Source: JASHPR01 sp963778075
GTDB lineage: Bacteria > Actinomycetota > Actinomycetes > Streptosporangiales > Streptosporangiaceae
Length of the DNA stretch: 64,000 nucleotides
Assembly (NCBI GenBank): GCA_963778075.1
Contig: CAVZTJ010000001.1
Location: forward strand, 434,001-498,000
Direction: 5' to 3'
The position numbers and the translations under genes were made by a program. The notes beneath the pieces were generated by a model. The model worked only from the letters and a program-made list of their open reading frames with translations, did not search any database and was not told where the DNA came from. Shown here piece after piece: positions 18,316 through 27,770 of the stretch. Numbering within the stretch: position 1 is the first letter of the stretch; every line of letters begins with the position of its first letter.

Positions 18316-18368
18316 CTTGAACTCCCGATGCCTGCCCTGCCAGTGATATCCAGCGTGCGACGACGGCA

Positions 18369-19622
18369 TCAGCCCGCGGCGACGGGAGTGAGCGGCGTCC
18401 AGGCGCGGCCACTGTTGCGCGTCCGGTACATCTGCGGTGCCGTGGAGCCGGTCGCGTCCGTGCCCAGCACCCAGGCGTAGCCGATGCGGGTGCTGACGAA
18501 GTCGAAGCCAACGCCCAGCTGGGTGAAGGCAGTGCCCTGAGGGACGGCCGTCCAGCTCCGGCCGGCGTTCGCGGTGGTGTAGAAGACCGTGCCGATGCTG
18601 CCCTGCGGGCCCGCCGAGACCAGCACGCCGTCCCGCGCGCTGAAGAACGTGATCCGCGGGTCCAGCCCGCTGCCGACGGCAGGGCCCTTGTCTGCCACGT
18701 CCTGCCGAGGTTCTGGCTGACCAGGAAGTACGGCGCCGCAGGCGCGCGAGCCAGGGACACGAAGCCGGTCCGCCCGAAGAGCTGCGGGCCGAAGACCTCA
18801 CACCCGTCCGTGGTGCACGTGCCGGCCGGGATCGGCAGCGCCTGCGCCGACCAGTGCATACCGCGGTCGCGGGTCACCCGCATCGCGTACGACAAGTTGT
18901 TGCACGCGCCCGCCAGCCACCGGCCGACGGCGTGGCAAAGGCCATCCCCGCCTTGTCGCACATCACGGGCAGGCCGCTCTTGCTGACCGCTGTGCTCGGC
19001 GGCGGGGGTGTGTGCGCCACCTCCGACCAGTGCAGGCCGCCGTCGGCGGTCCGGTACACGTCGGCGTAGTCGCGCCAGCAGTACGTCCTCCGAGCCGAGG
19101 TCCTCCAGGAGCCATCCGTGCCTGGTGTCCGGGAAGCTCAGGAACTCCGCGAAGCCCGGCACGTTCAGCGCCGCTGACCTGGTCCAGGTACGCCCGCCGT
19201 TGCCGGTCACAAACACCCGGGTCCGGTGCACGTCACCGGGAAACTGGTTGGCCGACGAGGCAGCGGTCACGGCCAGCCAGGCTCGCTGCCCGTTCAGCGC
19301 GTGCAACACCACCGTCGCGTACGGGGTGGACAAGAGCGCGCGCGAGCCACGCGGCGCGATCGTCGTCCACCTGCGCGCGCCGAACAGTCCGGGCGGGTAT
19401 CAGATACGGAGCCCGCCCGCTGGTGGCCCCGGGGTTGGAAGTCCACCGCAGCGCCCACCCGGTATTCGCGGATGTCATCTGCAGCGAGTCGAGATAGATG
19501 CCAGCATCCGCGGTTCCGGCTGCTGACGCTGTGGTTGCTGCTAACGAAGTGGCTGCCAAAGCCACGCTGGCCGACAAGGCTGCGGCCACCCCGAGACGTG
19601 CAAATACCCGACGCAGACACAT
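18369..19622 (-). pseudogene. Secreted BNR/WD40-YVTN-repeat (sialidase-fold) protein, frameshifted
   Basis: The N-terminus is a signal peptide (MCLRRVFARLGVAAALSASVA, cleavage likely after ASA), then DSLQMTSANTGWAL. Pieces in several frames carry the 'S-x-D-x-G-x-T-W'-like BNR/YCF48 pattern: VTGNGGRTWTRSAAL, YRTADGGLHWSEVAHT, RVTRDRGMHWSAQALP, YTTANAGRSWTAVPQ and YRTRNSGRAWTPLTP before the stop at 18369. Such proteins form seven-bladed propellers outside the cell. At least four frame changes occur over 1.25 kb, so the gene is inactive as written, although its overall length looks full. Confidence 0.75.
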
Positions 19623-19730
19623 CTTCGCTTACCCCGTATCTCGCTATGACCCCGCAGATCAGTCGTAATCGTAATCAACAGGACAACAAGCTGGCAACCA
19701 GCTGGCGGGCTGCAGACCACTGACGGTGCG

Positions 19731-20601
19731 CTACATGTGACCGCGCACCCAGGCGATGGCTGCGCTGCGGTTGTTCTCCTCGATGTTGGTGTGGTCTCAT
19801 CGGCGGGGAAATGCGCGGTGGCATGCGGGATGTGGGTGGCGAGCCAGCGGGAATGGGCTGGCGGGGCTGCGGTGTCGCGCAGCCCGTGCCACAGGGCAAC
19901 CGGCGCCTGGATGGCGGCCGGGTCGAACCCCCACGGCACGAACGATGCGCTCCAGTCTTCCCACCAGCCTTCGTCGCCGCCCGCGTACCCGTCCGGTTCA
20001 CCAGGGCCAGGTAGTCGGCCTTCTCCTGGCTATGGGCGGCATCTTTGCCGGCGCGGTCTGCCCACCGGTCCATCCACCAGGCGGGCGATGACGACAGCCG
20101 TGCGAACTCCGCTGACCGGGCCTGGAACTCGGCCCGTGCCCGGCCGGGATCGTCCCAAAAGACTCGGATCTCTTCCCGGAAGCCATCTGACATGCCTTCG
20201 GTGAAGTCCAGGCCGGGCGCCCCGTAGGGGCCCAGCGGGGCAAACACGCACCCCGAGGCGATCGCCTCGGGCAGCAACGCGGCGGTCGCCAGGGCGTACG
20301 CGCCACCGACCGATGACCCCCAGACCGCGGCCCGCGATATGCCCAGCTGCGCGAGGATTGCCTGCACGTCTTCAGCGCAGTCCGCGACCACCCGGCCCGG
20401 CCGCGGGGTCGACATCCCCTGGCCGGGGCGGTCGTAGCTGATCAGCCGCAGCCCGTGGGCCCGCGCGTCACGCACTGCGGCGGGGAACAGGTGCCGGGTT
20501 CCCCCGTGATGCGCGATGACGGGGAACCCCGATGCCGGCCCCGCGTCCTCGACCGCGACCAGGCGGTCGGCGACCCGGACGAGTTGTGGCGGCGGGCGCA
20601 C
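19731..20601 (-). pseudogene. Alpha/beta hydrolase, frameshifted in the cap and C-terminus
   Basis: The start region is intact: VIAHHGGTRHLF, the ISYDRPGQGMS strand, and the nucleophile elbow AVWGSSVGGAYAL with Ser at GxSxGG. About 19990 the frame slips. The other frame continues FDPAAIQAPVALWHGLRDTAAPP, giving the catalytic Asp region, and HIPHATAHFP with the catalytic-type His area. A second slip near 19765 leads to IEENNRSAAIAWVRGHM and the stop at 19731. Two indels in otherwise well-kept codons suggest recent loss or base-calling errors. Confidence 0.75.
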
Positions 20602-20644
20602 AGCCAGACCCTACCGGCACTCGGATTCAGCCGCTCTGGGGCAG

Positions 20645-20810
20645 CTAGTGGCGGGCCCGGTTCGCGCTGTATGGGCCGGAGCGGTGGCCCGCCGCCAGGA
20701 GCCGGAACGGGGCGTCGAGGCGCGCTGCGTAGCCGTGACGCTGGTACAGGTCGCGGGTGCGAGGGCTGGAGGCCTGGAGGTAGGCGGGCACGCCGTCGCC
20801 GCCGAGGCCG
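20645..20810 (-). pseudogene. GNAT acetyltransferase C-terminal fragment
   Basis: One frame reads GVPAYLQASSPRTRDLYQRHGYAA and stops at 20645. The 'PAYLEAS..N..LY.RHGF' pattern is the typical C-terminal strand-helix-strand of GNAT N-acetyltransferases. Nothing of the acetyl-CoA binding N-terminal half (R/QxxGxG/A) is found upstream, so only a remnant survives. Confidence 0.55.
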
Positions 20811-20851
20811 TCGTGGCTTCGGCGTGCCGCCCGACGATGATCAGCTCGTGG

Positions 20852-20998
20852 CCTACGGGCGCTCGGCGACGAAGCTGCCCCGCTGCGGCAGCGTGTAGAT
20901 CAGTCCCTCTTCGCGGAGCTGGGCCATGGCCCGGCGCACCGTCTGCCGCGAGACCTCGTGCTGCTGTTCCAGGTAGGACTCGCTCGGCCTGGGCCAGC
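20852..20998 (-). pseudogene. GntR-type winged-helix fragment
   Basis: A frame ending at TAG 20852 encodes SESYLEQQHEVSRQTVRRAM, then AQLREEGLIYTLPQRGSFVAERP. This is the recognition helix and wing of a short GntR regulator, a form common in actinomycetes. The N-terminal helix is missing or out of frame, so it is probably inactive. Confidence 0.6.
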
Positions 20999-21039
20999 GC
21001 TCTGGCGGGCGCCGGGGCGCTGGCCGTCAGGGGCTGCGT

Positions 21040-21252
21040 GACCAACCAGGGCGTGCTGGTGCCCACCATCAGCACGGCAGACGCCGTGCGGCTCTACCAG
21101 CTCAATTGCGATGGGACGGGCGGTATCACGTCAGCCTGACCGAGGGCACCTGGCGCGCGATCCGCGACAGCGACGCGCTGGCCGTCCTGACCGCCGCGAC
21201 CGGTGACGAGCTGGCCGAGCTGATCAGCGCGGACTGGACGGCTAAGGGATGA
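21040..21252 (+). pseudogene. Remnant of a small conserved actinobacterial protein
   Basis: Two frames joined around 21115 give STADAVRLYQLNCDGT then GRYHVSLTEGTWRAIRDSDA and a helical tail ending ISADWTAKG at the TGA 21250-21252. I recognise the general look of small proteins found next to GntR regulators in actinomycetes but cannot name the family. The stop overlaps the next ATG (ATGA). Confidence 0.4.
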
Positions 21253-21550
21253 CCGACGAGCCGACCGTCGCGGATGTCCGGCGGGCGTACCCGGACTGGA
21301 CGATTTACCAGGGCACCGACTCCGCTGGCGTTCCCGGCCCACCAATGCGAAGCCACCGGTACCGGTGGTCGTTGGAGAAGATCTTGCCGACCTGATGGAG
21401 GAGATCCAGCGGGAGATCAGCCACGCCGACGAGCTGACGCGGCAAGCCCGGCAGCTAGACCAAAACGCCCCCGGCCGTCATAAGAACCGATGGAACTCTG
21501 CTGCAGATGCGTCAGGAACCCAGCGGTTTCCGATTGATAGCCGTAATTGA
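21249..21550 (+). pseudogene. Second small conserved protein of the pair, frameshifted
   Basis: Starts at ATG overlapping the previous stop: MTDEPTVADVRRAYPDWTIY, with 'IYQGTDSAG' next. After about 21340 another frame continues PVVVGEDLADLMEEIQREIS. The pattern 'AYPxWxIxxGxD...ARR..PPVVVxGEDxxDLxDxI' is common in actinomycetes next to a helix-turn-helix gene. One or more indels disrupt it. Confidence 0.45.
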
Positions 21551-21597
21551 TCGACGGCTGCAGCTTGTGGTCAGGCTCCGGCACTTTCGCGTTGACG

Positions 21598-21921
21598 TCA
21601 GCGAGGCTGGATCTCGCCCATCGGACCGAAGCCGTCATGCGGTGTGTCGATGTAGATGATCTGCGGCTGCGCGGACACGAGGTCCGGCGCGGTATCGAAG
21701 AACCTCTTTACGTACGGCTGTTTGACGTGGGTAGCTCCCGCCTCGGCGTCCTTGAAGCCCTCGATGCAGACGAACTCGTTCTCGTCGGCGAGGCTCCGGG
21801 CGAACTGGAAGAACAGGCAGCCATCCTCGGAGTTGACGTCCTTGGCGTACGAATCTGCCAGTGCCAGCCACTCGTCCATCTTGTCCGGCCGGATCGGCAT
21901 CGTGATGTTGATCAGGATCAT
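21598..21921 (-). CDS. Antibiotic biosynthesis monooxygenase (ABM) domain protein
   Basis: 107 residues: MILINITMPIRPDKMDEWLALADSYAK, then the core EDGCLFFQFARSLADENEFVCIEG and VKQPYVKRFFD. This is the ferredoxin-like ABM/YgiN fold, a dimeric cofactor-free quinol monooxygenase or heme-oxygenase-like family. RBS CAAGGGAG is nine bases upstream of ATG 21921. It is a single small enzyme gene, intact, standing between remnants. Substrate unknown. Confidence 0.85.
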   Translation of the reverse strand: MILINITMPIRPDKMDEWLALADSYAKDVNSEDGCLFFQFARSLADENEFVCIEGFKDAEAGATHVKQPYVKRFFDTAPDLVSAQPQIIYIDTPHDGFGPMGEIQPR

Positions 21922-22063
21922 GCGACCGCTCCCTTGAGGCGACTGTCGTCATCATCGTGGTGTGATCAGCGGCGAGCGTCAACCGCAGCGCCGCTGTATC
22001 CGGTTTGCCATCGCAACCCTGCTCCCCTCCCGTGCACCGTCCGGAGGGGTCAGCCAGATCTTC

Positions 22064-22399
22064 GGCCTTCGGTGTGGTCGGTCAGCGGCGGCGCTACCAG
22101 GCTCCGGCCCTTGATGTGGTCGGTCAACGGCGGCGCTACCGGGCTGCGGCCTTCGGTGTGGTCGGTCAGCGGCGGCGCTACCGGGCTGCGGCCTTCGGTG
22201 TGGTCGGTCAGCGGCGGCGCTACCGGGCTGCGGCCTTCGGTGTGGTCGGTCAGCGGCGGCGCTACCGGGCTGCGGCCCTTGATGTGGTCAGTCAGTGGCG
22301 GCGGCACCGGGCTCCGGCCCTTGATGTGATCAGTCAGTGGCGGCGGCACCGGGCTCCGGCCCTTGATGTGATCAGTCAACGGCGGCGGCAGCGGGCTGC
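22064..22399. repeat. 42-bp tandem repeat, eight copies
   Basis: Eight consecutive units of exactly 42 bases, each of the type GGCCTTCGGTGTGGTCGGTC followed by AGCGGCGGCGCTACCGGGCTGC. Copies 1 and 3-5 share the CTTCGG form. Copies 2 and 6-8 have CCTTGATGTG. Copies 6-8 also change to GATCAGTCAGTGG and a GGCACC or GGCAGC core. Because 42 is a multiple of three and no unit contains a stop, frames stay open on both strands (for example, a 14-residue period with PPLTDH on minus and VVGQRRRYRAA on plus). No coding family is recognised. Confidence 0.9.
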
Positions 22400-22690
22400 G
22401 CTTTTTGCTGGCCGAATACTCGTTTGCTCGGCCTGCTGTCTCGCGATCGTGCGCTGTGCTGCTTCCACCAGATTCGTGCATCTGACCCGCCAACTCTGTC
22501 GGCAGACGCTCTCGACCGGCCGTGATCGCTATACGTCTCCCTGTAACAGTAACCCCGAACTGGGTCTATGCACTCCCGCGAGTTTCCTGCAGGGATCAGC
22601 AAACGCATCTGTTCAGAGCGCGGCCGGGGCGGAAAATCGTTATCCGCTGATTTGTCCTGGCCCGCTGCCGCTCAGGTAGCGTCGCTCGAC

Positions 22691-23998
22691 GTGGCACAGG
22701 CACTTGGCTGGCGGTTCGCCAAGCTGTGGGCGGCCAGCACCACGTCGGCTCTGGGCAGCGGTCTGGCCACGATCGCGGCGCCGCTGTTCGTCTCGGCGCA
22801 TACCAGGAGCCCGCTGATCGTATCTGCCACGTTCGGCGTGGCATGGCTGCCATGGCTGCTGTTCGCCCTGCCCGGCGGCGTGCTTGTCGACCGGGTCGAC
22901 CGGCGGCGGCTGATGGTCACGATCGACTGGGCGCGGGTGACTGCGATGGGCGTCTTGGCCACCGCACTGCTGGCCGGGTCGTCCAGCATCGCGCTGCTGG
23001 ACGCCGTGCTGTTCGTCATCAATGCGGGCGAGGTCGTCTTCCGTTCAGCGAGCCAGACGATGGTCTCCTCCGTCGTGCCGCGTGCGCAGCTCGAGCGCGC
23101 GAATGGCTGGCTTGTCGGCGGGACCACGATGATGCAGCAGATGATCGCTGGTCCGCTCGGCGGATTCCTCTTCGTGCTGGCAGCGTGCGTCCCGTTCTTT
23201 GTCAACGCGGGAACGTACGCGGCGAGCGCTATCCTTGTCGGCCTGATCGCGGGGACCTACCGGGCGTCGTCGCGCACCGGCGCAGGCGGCGACCGCGGAA
23301 CGCGGCAGCAACACTCGGTCCGGGCCGAGCTTGCCGAAGGGTTCCGCTGGCTGGCACACCAGCGGGTGCTGCGCACGATGACGCTCTTGATCGGGCTGCT
23401 GAATCTCACGCTAACCGCGGCGACCGCAGTGCTGGTGTTGCTGGTGAAGGAGCGGCTTCACCTTGGCGCCGTCGGCTACGGCACGCTGTTCACGTGCGAG
23501 GCCGCCGGTGCCCTCCTTGGGTCTGCCTGCGGCGGCTGGCTCATCAGGCGGGTCACGGCAACCTGGACGATCCGGGTCGGGCTGCTGATCGAGGCAGGGC
23601 TGCACCTCACCCTGGCAACCTCACGCAGCGCATACTTCGTCGGGTTCATGCTGTTCGCGTTCGGCGTGCACAGTGCGTTGTGGACGATCGTGGCAAACTC
23701 GCTGCGGCAGCGGCTGACGCCACCGGAGATGCTCGGCCGGGTCGCCAGCACCAGCCTGTTCATCGCGGCCGGAGGCAACTGCCTCGGTGCCGTGCTCGGC
23801 GGCGTGATCGCGGCCAAGTTCGGGATCACCGCCCCCTACTGGGCCGGGTTCGTGGTCGCAGTCCTCGTGTCGGCCACCACCTGGCGGGTCTTCAACCGGG
23901 CAACAGTCGCCCAGGCATACGCACCCGGTCAGCCCGATGAGCCGTCCGCGTCGCACGCTGAACGCGAAAGACGCAGCGACGGCTGCCCCGATTTGTGA
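22691..23998 (+). CDS. MFS transporter of the enterobactin-exporter (MFS_3) type
   Basis: About 435 residues with twelve predicted membrane helices and the layout of MFS_3 exporters. The start region is LGWRFAKLWAASTTSALGSGL. The loop-2 motif is PGGVLVDRVDRRRLMV (a GxLxDRxDRR variant), and NGWLVGGTTMMQQMIAGPLGG is the middle-of-protein helix motif. A second-half loop is GGWLIRRVTATWTI. Likely exports a siderophore-like or drug molecule. I prefer GTG 22691. An ATG at 22568 is in frame but would add an odd polar 41-residue extension. It lies 290 bases after the 42-bp repeat block. Confidence 0.85.
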   Translation: MAQALGWRFAKLWAASTTSALGSGLATIAAPLFVSAHTRSPLIVSATFGVAWLPWLLFALPGGVLVDRVDRRRLMVTIDWARVTAMGVLATALLAGSSSIALLDAVLFVINAGEVVFRSASQTMVSSVVPRAQLERANGWLVGGTTMMQQMIAGPLGGFLFVLAACVPFFVNAGTYAASAILVGLIAGTYRASSRTGAGGDRGTRQQHSVRAELAEGFRWLAHQRVLRTMTLLIGLLNLTLTAATAVLVLLVKERLHLGAVGYGTLFTCEAAGALLGSACGGWLIRRVTATWTIRVGLLIEAGLHLTLATSRSAYFVGFMLFAFGVHSALWTIVANSLRQRLTPPEMLGRVASTSLFIAAGGNCLGAVLGGVIAAKFGITAPYWAGFVVAVLVSATTWRVFNRATVAQAYAPGQPDEPSASHAERERRSDGCPDL

Positions 23999-24094
23999 CG
24001 GTGGATGGCGCGCAACTGCTGTGCGCCACGAACCAGCCGCTCCGGACGACAGGGTTGCAACCGCTGCCGCATCACGCCGTGCTTAGGTTGAAGC

Positions 24095-25123
24095 ATGGAC
24101 TATCGCACATTGGGGCATAGCGGCTGCGCGGTGTCGGCCTTCGGCCTAGGGACCATGACCTTCGGCGTGGAGACTGACGAGCCGGGCGCTCATGAGCAAC
24201 TCGACCATTTCGTCGAGGCAGGCGGAACATTGGTCGACACGGCCGATGTGTACGGCGACGGGAGGTCGGAGGAGATCATTGGCCGCTGGCTGGCCAGCCG
24301 CCCGGCCGAGATCACCGAGCCAGTGGTGCTGGCCACGAAAGGTCGCTTCCCGCTGGATGATTCTCCCAACAGTGCCGGGCTGTCCGCTCGGCATCTGACC
24401 AGGGCGCTTGACGCATCGCTGCGTCGGCTGGGCGTCGAGGCGATTGACCTGTATCAGGTTCACGCCTTTGATCCGTGGACGCCGCTGGAGGAAACAGTGC
24501 GCACCCTGGATGGGTTTGCCCGCGCGGGCAAGATCCGCTACTGGGGGCTGTCGAACTTTACCGGCTGGCAGTTGACGAAGACGGTGCACCTAGCCCGCGC
24601 GCTGGATGCCGCCGGCCCGGTGACGCTTCAGCCGCAGTACAGCCTGCTGGTGCGGGAGATCGAGTGGGAGATCGTACCTGCGGCAGCAGACGCGGGCCTC
24701 GGGCTGCTGCCCTGGAGTCCGCTCGGCGGCGGCTGGCTGTCAGGCAAGTACAAGCGCGGCCAGCGGCCGTCCGGCGCCACCCGCCTGGGCGAGGATCCGA
24801 ACCGTGGCATGGAGGCTTACGACCGGCGAGGCACAGCGCGCACTTGGGATGTCATTGACGCGGTGCAGAAGATCGCCGACCAGCGCGGGGTGTCCATGGC
24901 CGACATCGCGCTGGCATGGGTGAGCGATCGGCCAGCAGTGGCGTCGACAATCCTCGGCGCCCGCACCACCGAGCAGCTCGACAGCAACCTTCGCGCTGCT
25001 GGCCTGCATCTCAGCCCAGCCGAAACCGCCGCGCTAGACGCCGCCAGCGATCCGCGGCCCACTGATTATCCATACGGTCAGCTGGGAATCGAGCAGCGCG
25101 ACCGCCACCTTGCCGGTGGCTAG
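24095..25123 (+). CDS. Aldo/keto reductase
   Basis: 342 residues, a complete (beta/alpha)8 NADPH-dependent aldehyde/ketone reductase, cytoplasmic. The catalytic tetrad is visible: Asp/Tyr in GTLVDTADVYGDG, Lys in VLATKGRF, and His in DLYQVHAFDPWTPLEE. The NADPH-binding C-terminus includes STILGARTTEQLDSNLRA. It belongs to the YajO/Tas-like group by the MDYRTLGHSGCAVS and GMEAYDRRG pattern. Start ATG is the natural family start. The substrate is unknown. Confidence 0.93.
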   Translation: MDYRTLGHSGCAVSAFGLGTMTFGVETDEPGAHEQLDHFVEAGGTLVDTADVYGDGRSEEIIGRWLASRPAEITEPVVLATKGRFPLDDSPNSAGLSARHLTRALDASLRRLGVEAIDLYQVHAFDPWTPLEETVRTLDGFARAGKIRYWGLSNFTGWQLTKTVHLARALDAAGPVTLQPQYSLLVREIEWEIVPAAADAGLGLLPWSPLGGGWLSGKYKRGQRPSGATRLGEDPNRGMEAYDRRGTARTWDVIDAVQKIADQRGVSMADIALAWVSDRPAVASTILGARTTEQLDSNLRAAGLHLSPAETAALDAASDPRPTDYPYGQLGIEQRDRHLAGG

Positions 25124-25186
25124 CCCGGCCGGGCAGCGGTTCGGCGCGCCACGGCCCCGCTTCTGGCTCCTCGGGAGCTAACTGCA

Positions 25187-25429
25187 TCAGCGGGGACGCT
25201 TCGGGTATCTGGCGCTCCTTCGCCCGTCTCGGCGTCTGGCCCGGCGCGAGGAGCGCCTGGACACCGCGGTCATTGCCGAGTCGGCCCCGCGCAGCAGTCT
25301 CGCCGTACGGGCGGATGGGTCATGATGTTCAGCCGCGACCGCGAGGCGATGGACAAGCAGCCGGGCCACCGGCAGTGCGACGACCAGCAGCAGCCACGTC
25401 CGCAGCCGGCCAGATAGGAAAACCCACAT
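25187..25429 (-). CDS. Small membrane protein, hypothetical
   Basis: 80 residues from ATG 25429, which has GAGG eight bases upstream (a TTG two codons earlier is possible). One hydrophobic segment (WLLLVVALPVARLLVHRL) is followed by a basic tail rich in Ser and Arg. Proteins of this form, with a short N-terminal stretch, one helix and an R/A-rich tail, occur widely in high-GC actinomycetes. No function known. Confidence 0.5.
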   Translation of the reverse strand: MWVFLSGRLRTWLLLVVALPVARLLVHRLAVAAEHHDPSARTARLLRGADSAMTAVSRRSSRRARRRDGRRSARYPKRPR

Positions 25430-25568
25430 GGTCAACGCCTCTTCTCGTCTGGAGGCAGGGCCCTGGCCGCCCGGCGCTGAGATGCGGGACGCCTTACCGC
25501 AGCGGCCATCGCGCCTTCAAGGGCGGCGGCAGTCATCCTGCGGGGGTCGGCGGGCCGACTGCCTGGCG

Positions 25569-25946
25569 TCATCCCGTCGCCGCGGTCGTCGTTCGAGTGT
25601 GACTGAGTTTCCCGGCCGCGTGCTTGCGGGACTTCTTGGCTGTCTTCAGCTGCGACTTCATCGCCTTGATGTCGCGACTCCGCCTGTCGAGGTCGTCTTT
25701 GGCCGCGCTGACCGCCTTGTCATGCTTCTTCAAGCTTGCACGCAACTGCTTCTCTGTCTTCGCCGCCTGGTCAAGAGCGCGCTGGGCGTGGTCTAGGGAC
25801 TTACCAGCCGACGTCGCGCTCGTCTTCCTGACTCCGGAGCTGACCGCATGGGCATTGGACTTAGTGTTCTTGGCGCGGGCTGGTGACTTGGCGCCACGCG
25901 AGACGCGGGAGCCCTTGGCGGTGGTGGTGCGGGTTTGGGTTGCCAT
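25569..25946 (-). CDS. Basic, Lys/Ala/Thr-rich protein with a coiled coil
   Basis: 125 residues from ATG 25946 with GGAAGGA ten bases upstream. The N-terminus is Thr/Ser/Lys-rich and disordered. About residues 50-105 (HAQRALDQAAKTEKQLRASL through KSQLKTAKKS) form a heptad-patterned helix. Composition resembles DNA- or envelope-associated small basic proteins, but no family is assigned. An upstream in-frame extension to 26162 has a different composition and is unlikely to be translated. Confidence 0.55.
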   Translation of the reverse strand: MATQTRTTTAKGSRVSRGAKSPARAKNTKSNAHAVSSGVRKTSATSAGKSLDHAQRALDQAAKTEKQLRASLKKHDKAVSAAKDDLDRRSRDIKAMKSQLKTAKKSRKHAAGKLSHTRTTTAATG

Positions 25947-26204
25947 AGGTGGTGGTTCCTTCCGGATGAGGTCGCCGCCGTCCTTCGGCCCCCGGCTCTG
26001 CAGCCTGCCGTGCAGGAAAAGCGTCCGGTCAAGCTCGCCGACGGCGATAGTGCGGCGGTAGAAAATGCCTACTGCCCGAGAAGGTGCCTGCTGCCCGCCA
26101 CCTGGCGGCCCAAACACAGCCTGAACGCTCGGCGCAGCGGCAGGTGCCGGCGACGGGACCATAATCGACTGGGATCAACCGGCCGTTTTCCTACGATCGG
26201 GCGC

Positions 26205-27748
26205 ATGCCGAGCTATGAGCCAGTAGACCTGTCCGGTGCCTGCAACGCCGGTGTGGAGGTTCTCGGCGATGAGCCGGGTGATGTTCCGCTCGGCAGCGTG
26301 GTCCTGCGCGGCCTGCCGTTCCTGATCGGGCCCGAGCCGCAGGCTGCGGAGCGATGCTTCCTGCTGCCGGGCGCCCCGACGTCGGTGGAGATCGGCCGGC
26401 TCGCGCCGCGGGTGATCGTCGCGCACCGGCTGCTCGAGCCGGGCGCACCCGCAGGTCAAGCCGTCGGCCAGACCGTCGCGGAGTATGCGTTTCACCTTGC
26501 CGACGGCGAGGTCGTGGTTGCGCCCATCCGGGAGCGGTTCGAAATCCAGGTGGTGCCGCCGGGGTGGGGCCGTCTGCCGTTCCTCGCCGTCACCGATACC
26601 AGCGACCACAGCATGCCGCGGTTCGAAGGCAGATGGGGCGACGCCGGGGCTCGCCTGGTCGAGCACGACATGGGCTGGCCCACCGGGTATTTCCTGTGGT
26701 GCTGGGAAAATCCTCGTCCGGAACGAGCGGTCGAACGGATCGAGTTCATCCCGCACGGCACGCGGTTCCTCGTGGCCGGCGTCACGACCAGGAAAACCGG
26801 CAGCACATGCTCGGCCACATGGTCCTCTGGGGCCTGAAGGAACCGGTCATGCCGTGGTGCAGCGACGGGCCCGACGAGGCCGAGCTCGGCGGCGCGCTGG
26901 ACGCGACGCTGAGCGACTGGGCCGACCGGACGCACGCCCAGGGCGGCACCGTCGTCGCCGCGCACTTCCCGCATCCGAACGGCGAGCCCGCGGTTCTCGT
27001 CGCCACCGGCCGGGCCGACGCGGTCGAGATGCTGGTCCACTCCGACGACTCGATGCTCGAGTACTACCGGTATCTGAACAGCGGGTACCGCCTGCCGCTC
27101 GTCGGCGGCACGGACAAGATGTCAAGCGCGGTGCCGGTCGGCCTGTACCGCACGTACGCGCGGCTGGACGAGGAGTTCAGCTACGAGGCCTGCTGCCGGG
27201 CGGTACGGGCGGGCCGTACGTTCCTTTCCGGCGGGCCACTGGTGACGCTCTCGGTCGACGGGCGCGAGCCGGGCGACACCGTGCAGCTATCCGGGCCCGG
27301 AACGGTCAGCGTGCATGCCACGGTGCGCAGCATTTTCGCGCTCCGTTCGCTCGAGCTCGTGCGCAACGGCGAGGTCGTTGCGAGGGCAGAGGCCAACGGC
27401 GGGCGGCATGCCGAAATCAGCGAGCAACTGCGGATCGAAGGCAACTCATGGATAGCCTGCCGGGCGTTCGGCGTCGATTATCACCTCGATGAATGGGGTC
27501 GCCAGGTATTCGCCCACGCCTCGCCGGTCTATGTCGCCTGCGGCGGCGACTGGGCGATGACCGATCCCGACGGCATCCGCTACATGCGGACCCTTGTCGA
27601 GGGCGCCCGCGAGTATGTACGGCACACCGCTGTCCGGCGGTCCGACCAGCTCACGACGCACCATCACGGCGAGGCCGACCACCTCGCCTGGCTCGAGCGG
27701 CCGTTCAACGAGGCCTTGCGCGCGCTGGAAGAGCGCGACCGCAGCTGA
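26205..27748 (+). pseudogene. CehA/McbA-type metallohydrolase missing its central PHP region
   Basis: The N-terminal domain is intact (MPSYEPVDLSGACNAGVEVL, LPFLIG, a carbohydrate-binding-like fold) up to HGTRFLVAGVTT. It then runs directly into QHMLGHMVLWGLKEPVMPWC in another frame. The rest is the C-terminal half of a CehA/McbA family metallohydrolase: CSDGPDEAELGG, HFPHPNGEPA, YYRYLNSGYRLPLVGGTDKM and GRTFLSGGPLVTL, ending at 27748. Full-length relatives hold several hundred residues between these points, including the PHP-type HxH metal site, which is absent here. The junction is at 26784-26792. This looks like an internal deletion joining the two ends of one gene. The enzyme would be inactive. 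Confidence 0.75.
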
Positions 27749-27770
27749 TGGCCAGACCCGCGGCCGTCTA

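Noticed and set aside
22064..22399. CRISPR array
   Set aside because: Units are contiguous and nearly identical over the full 42 bases, with no unique spacers and no cas genes.
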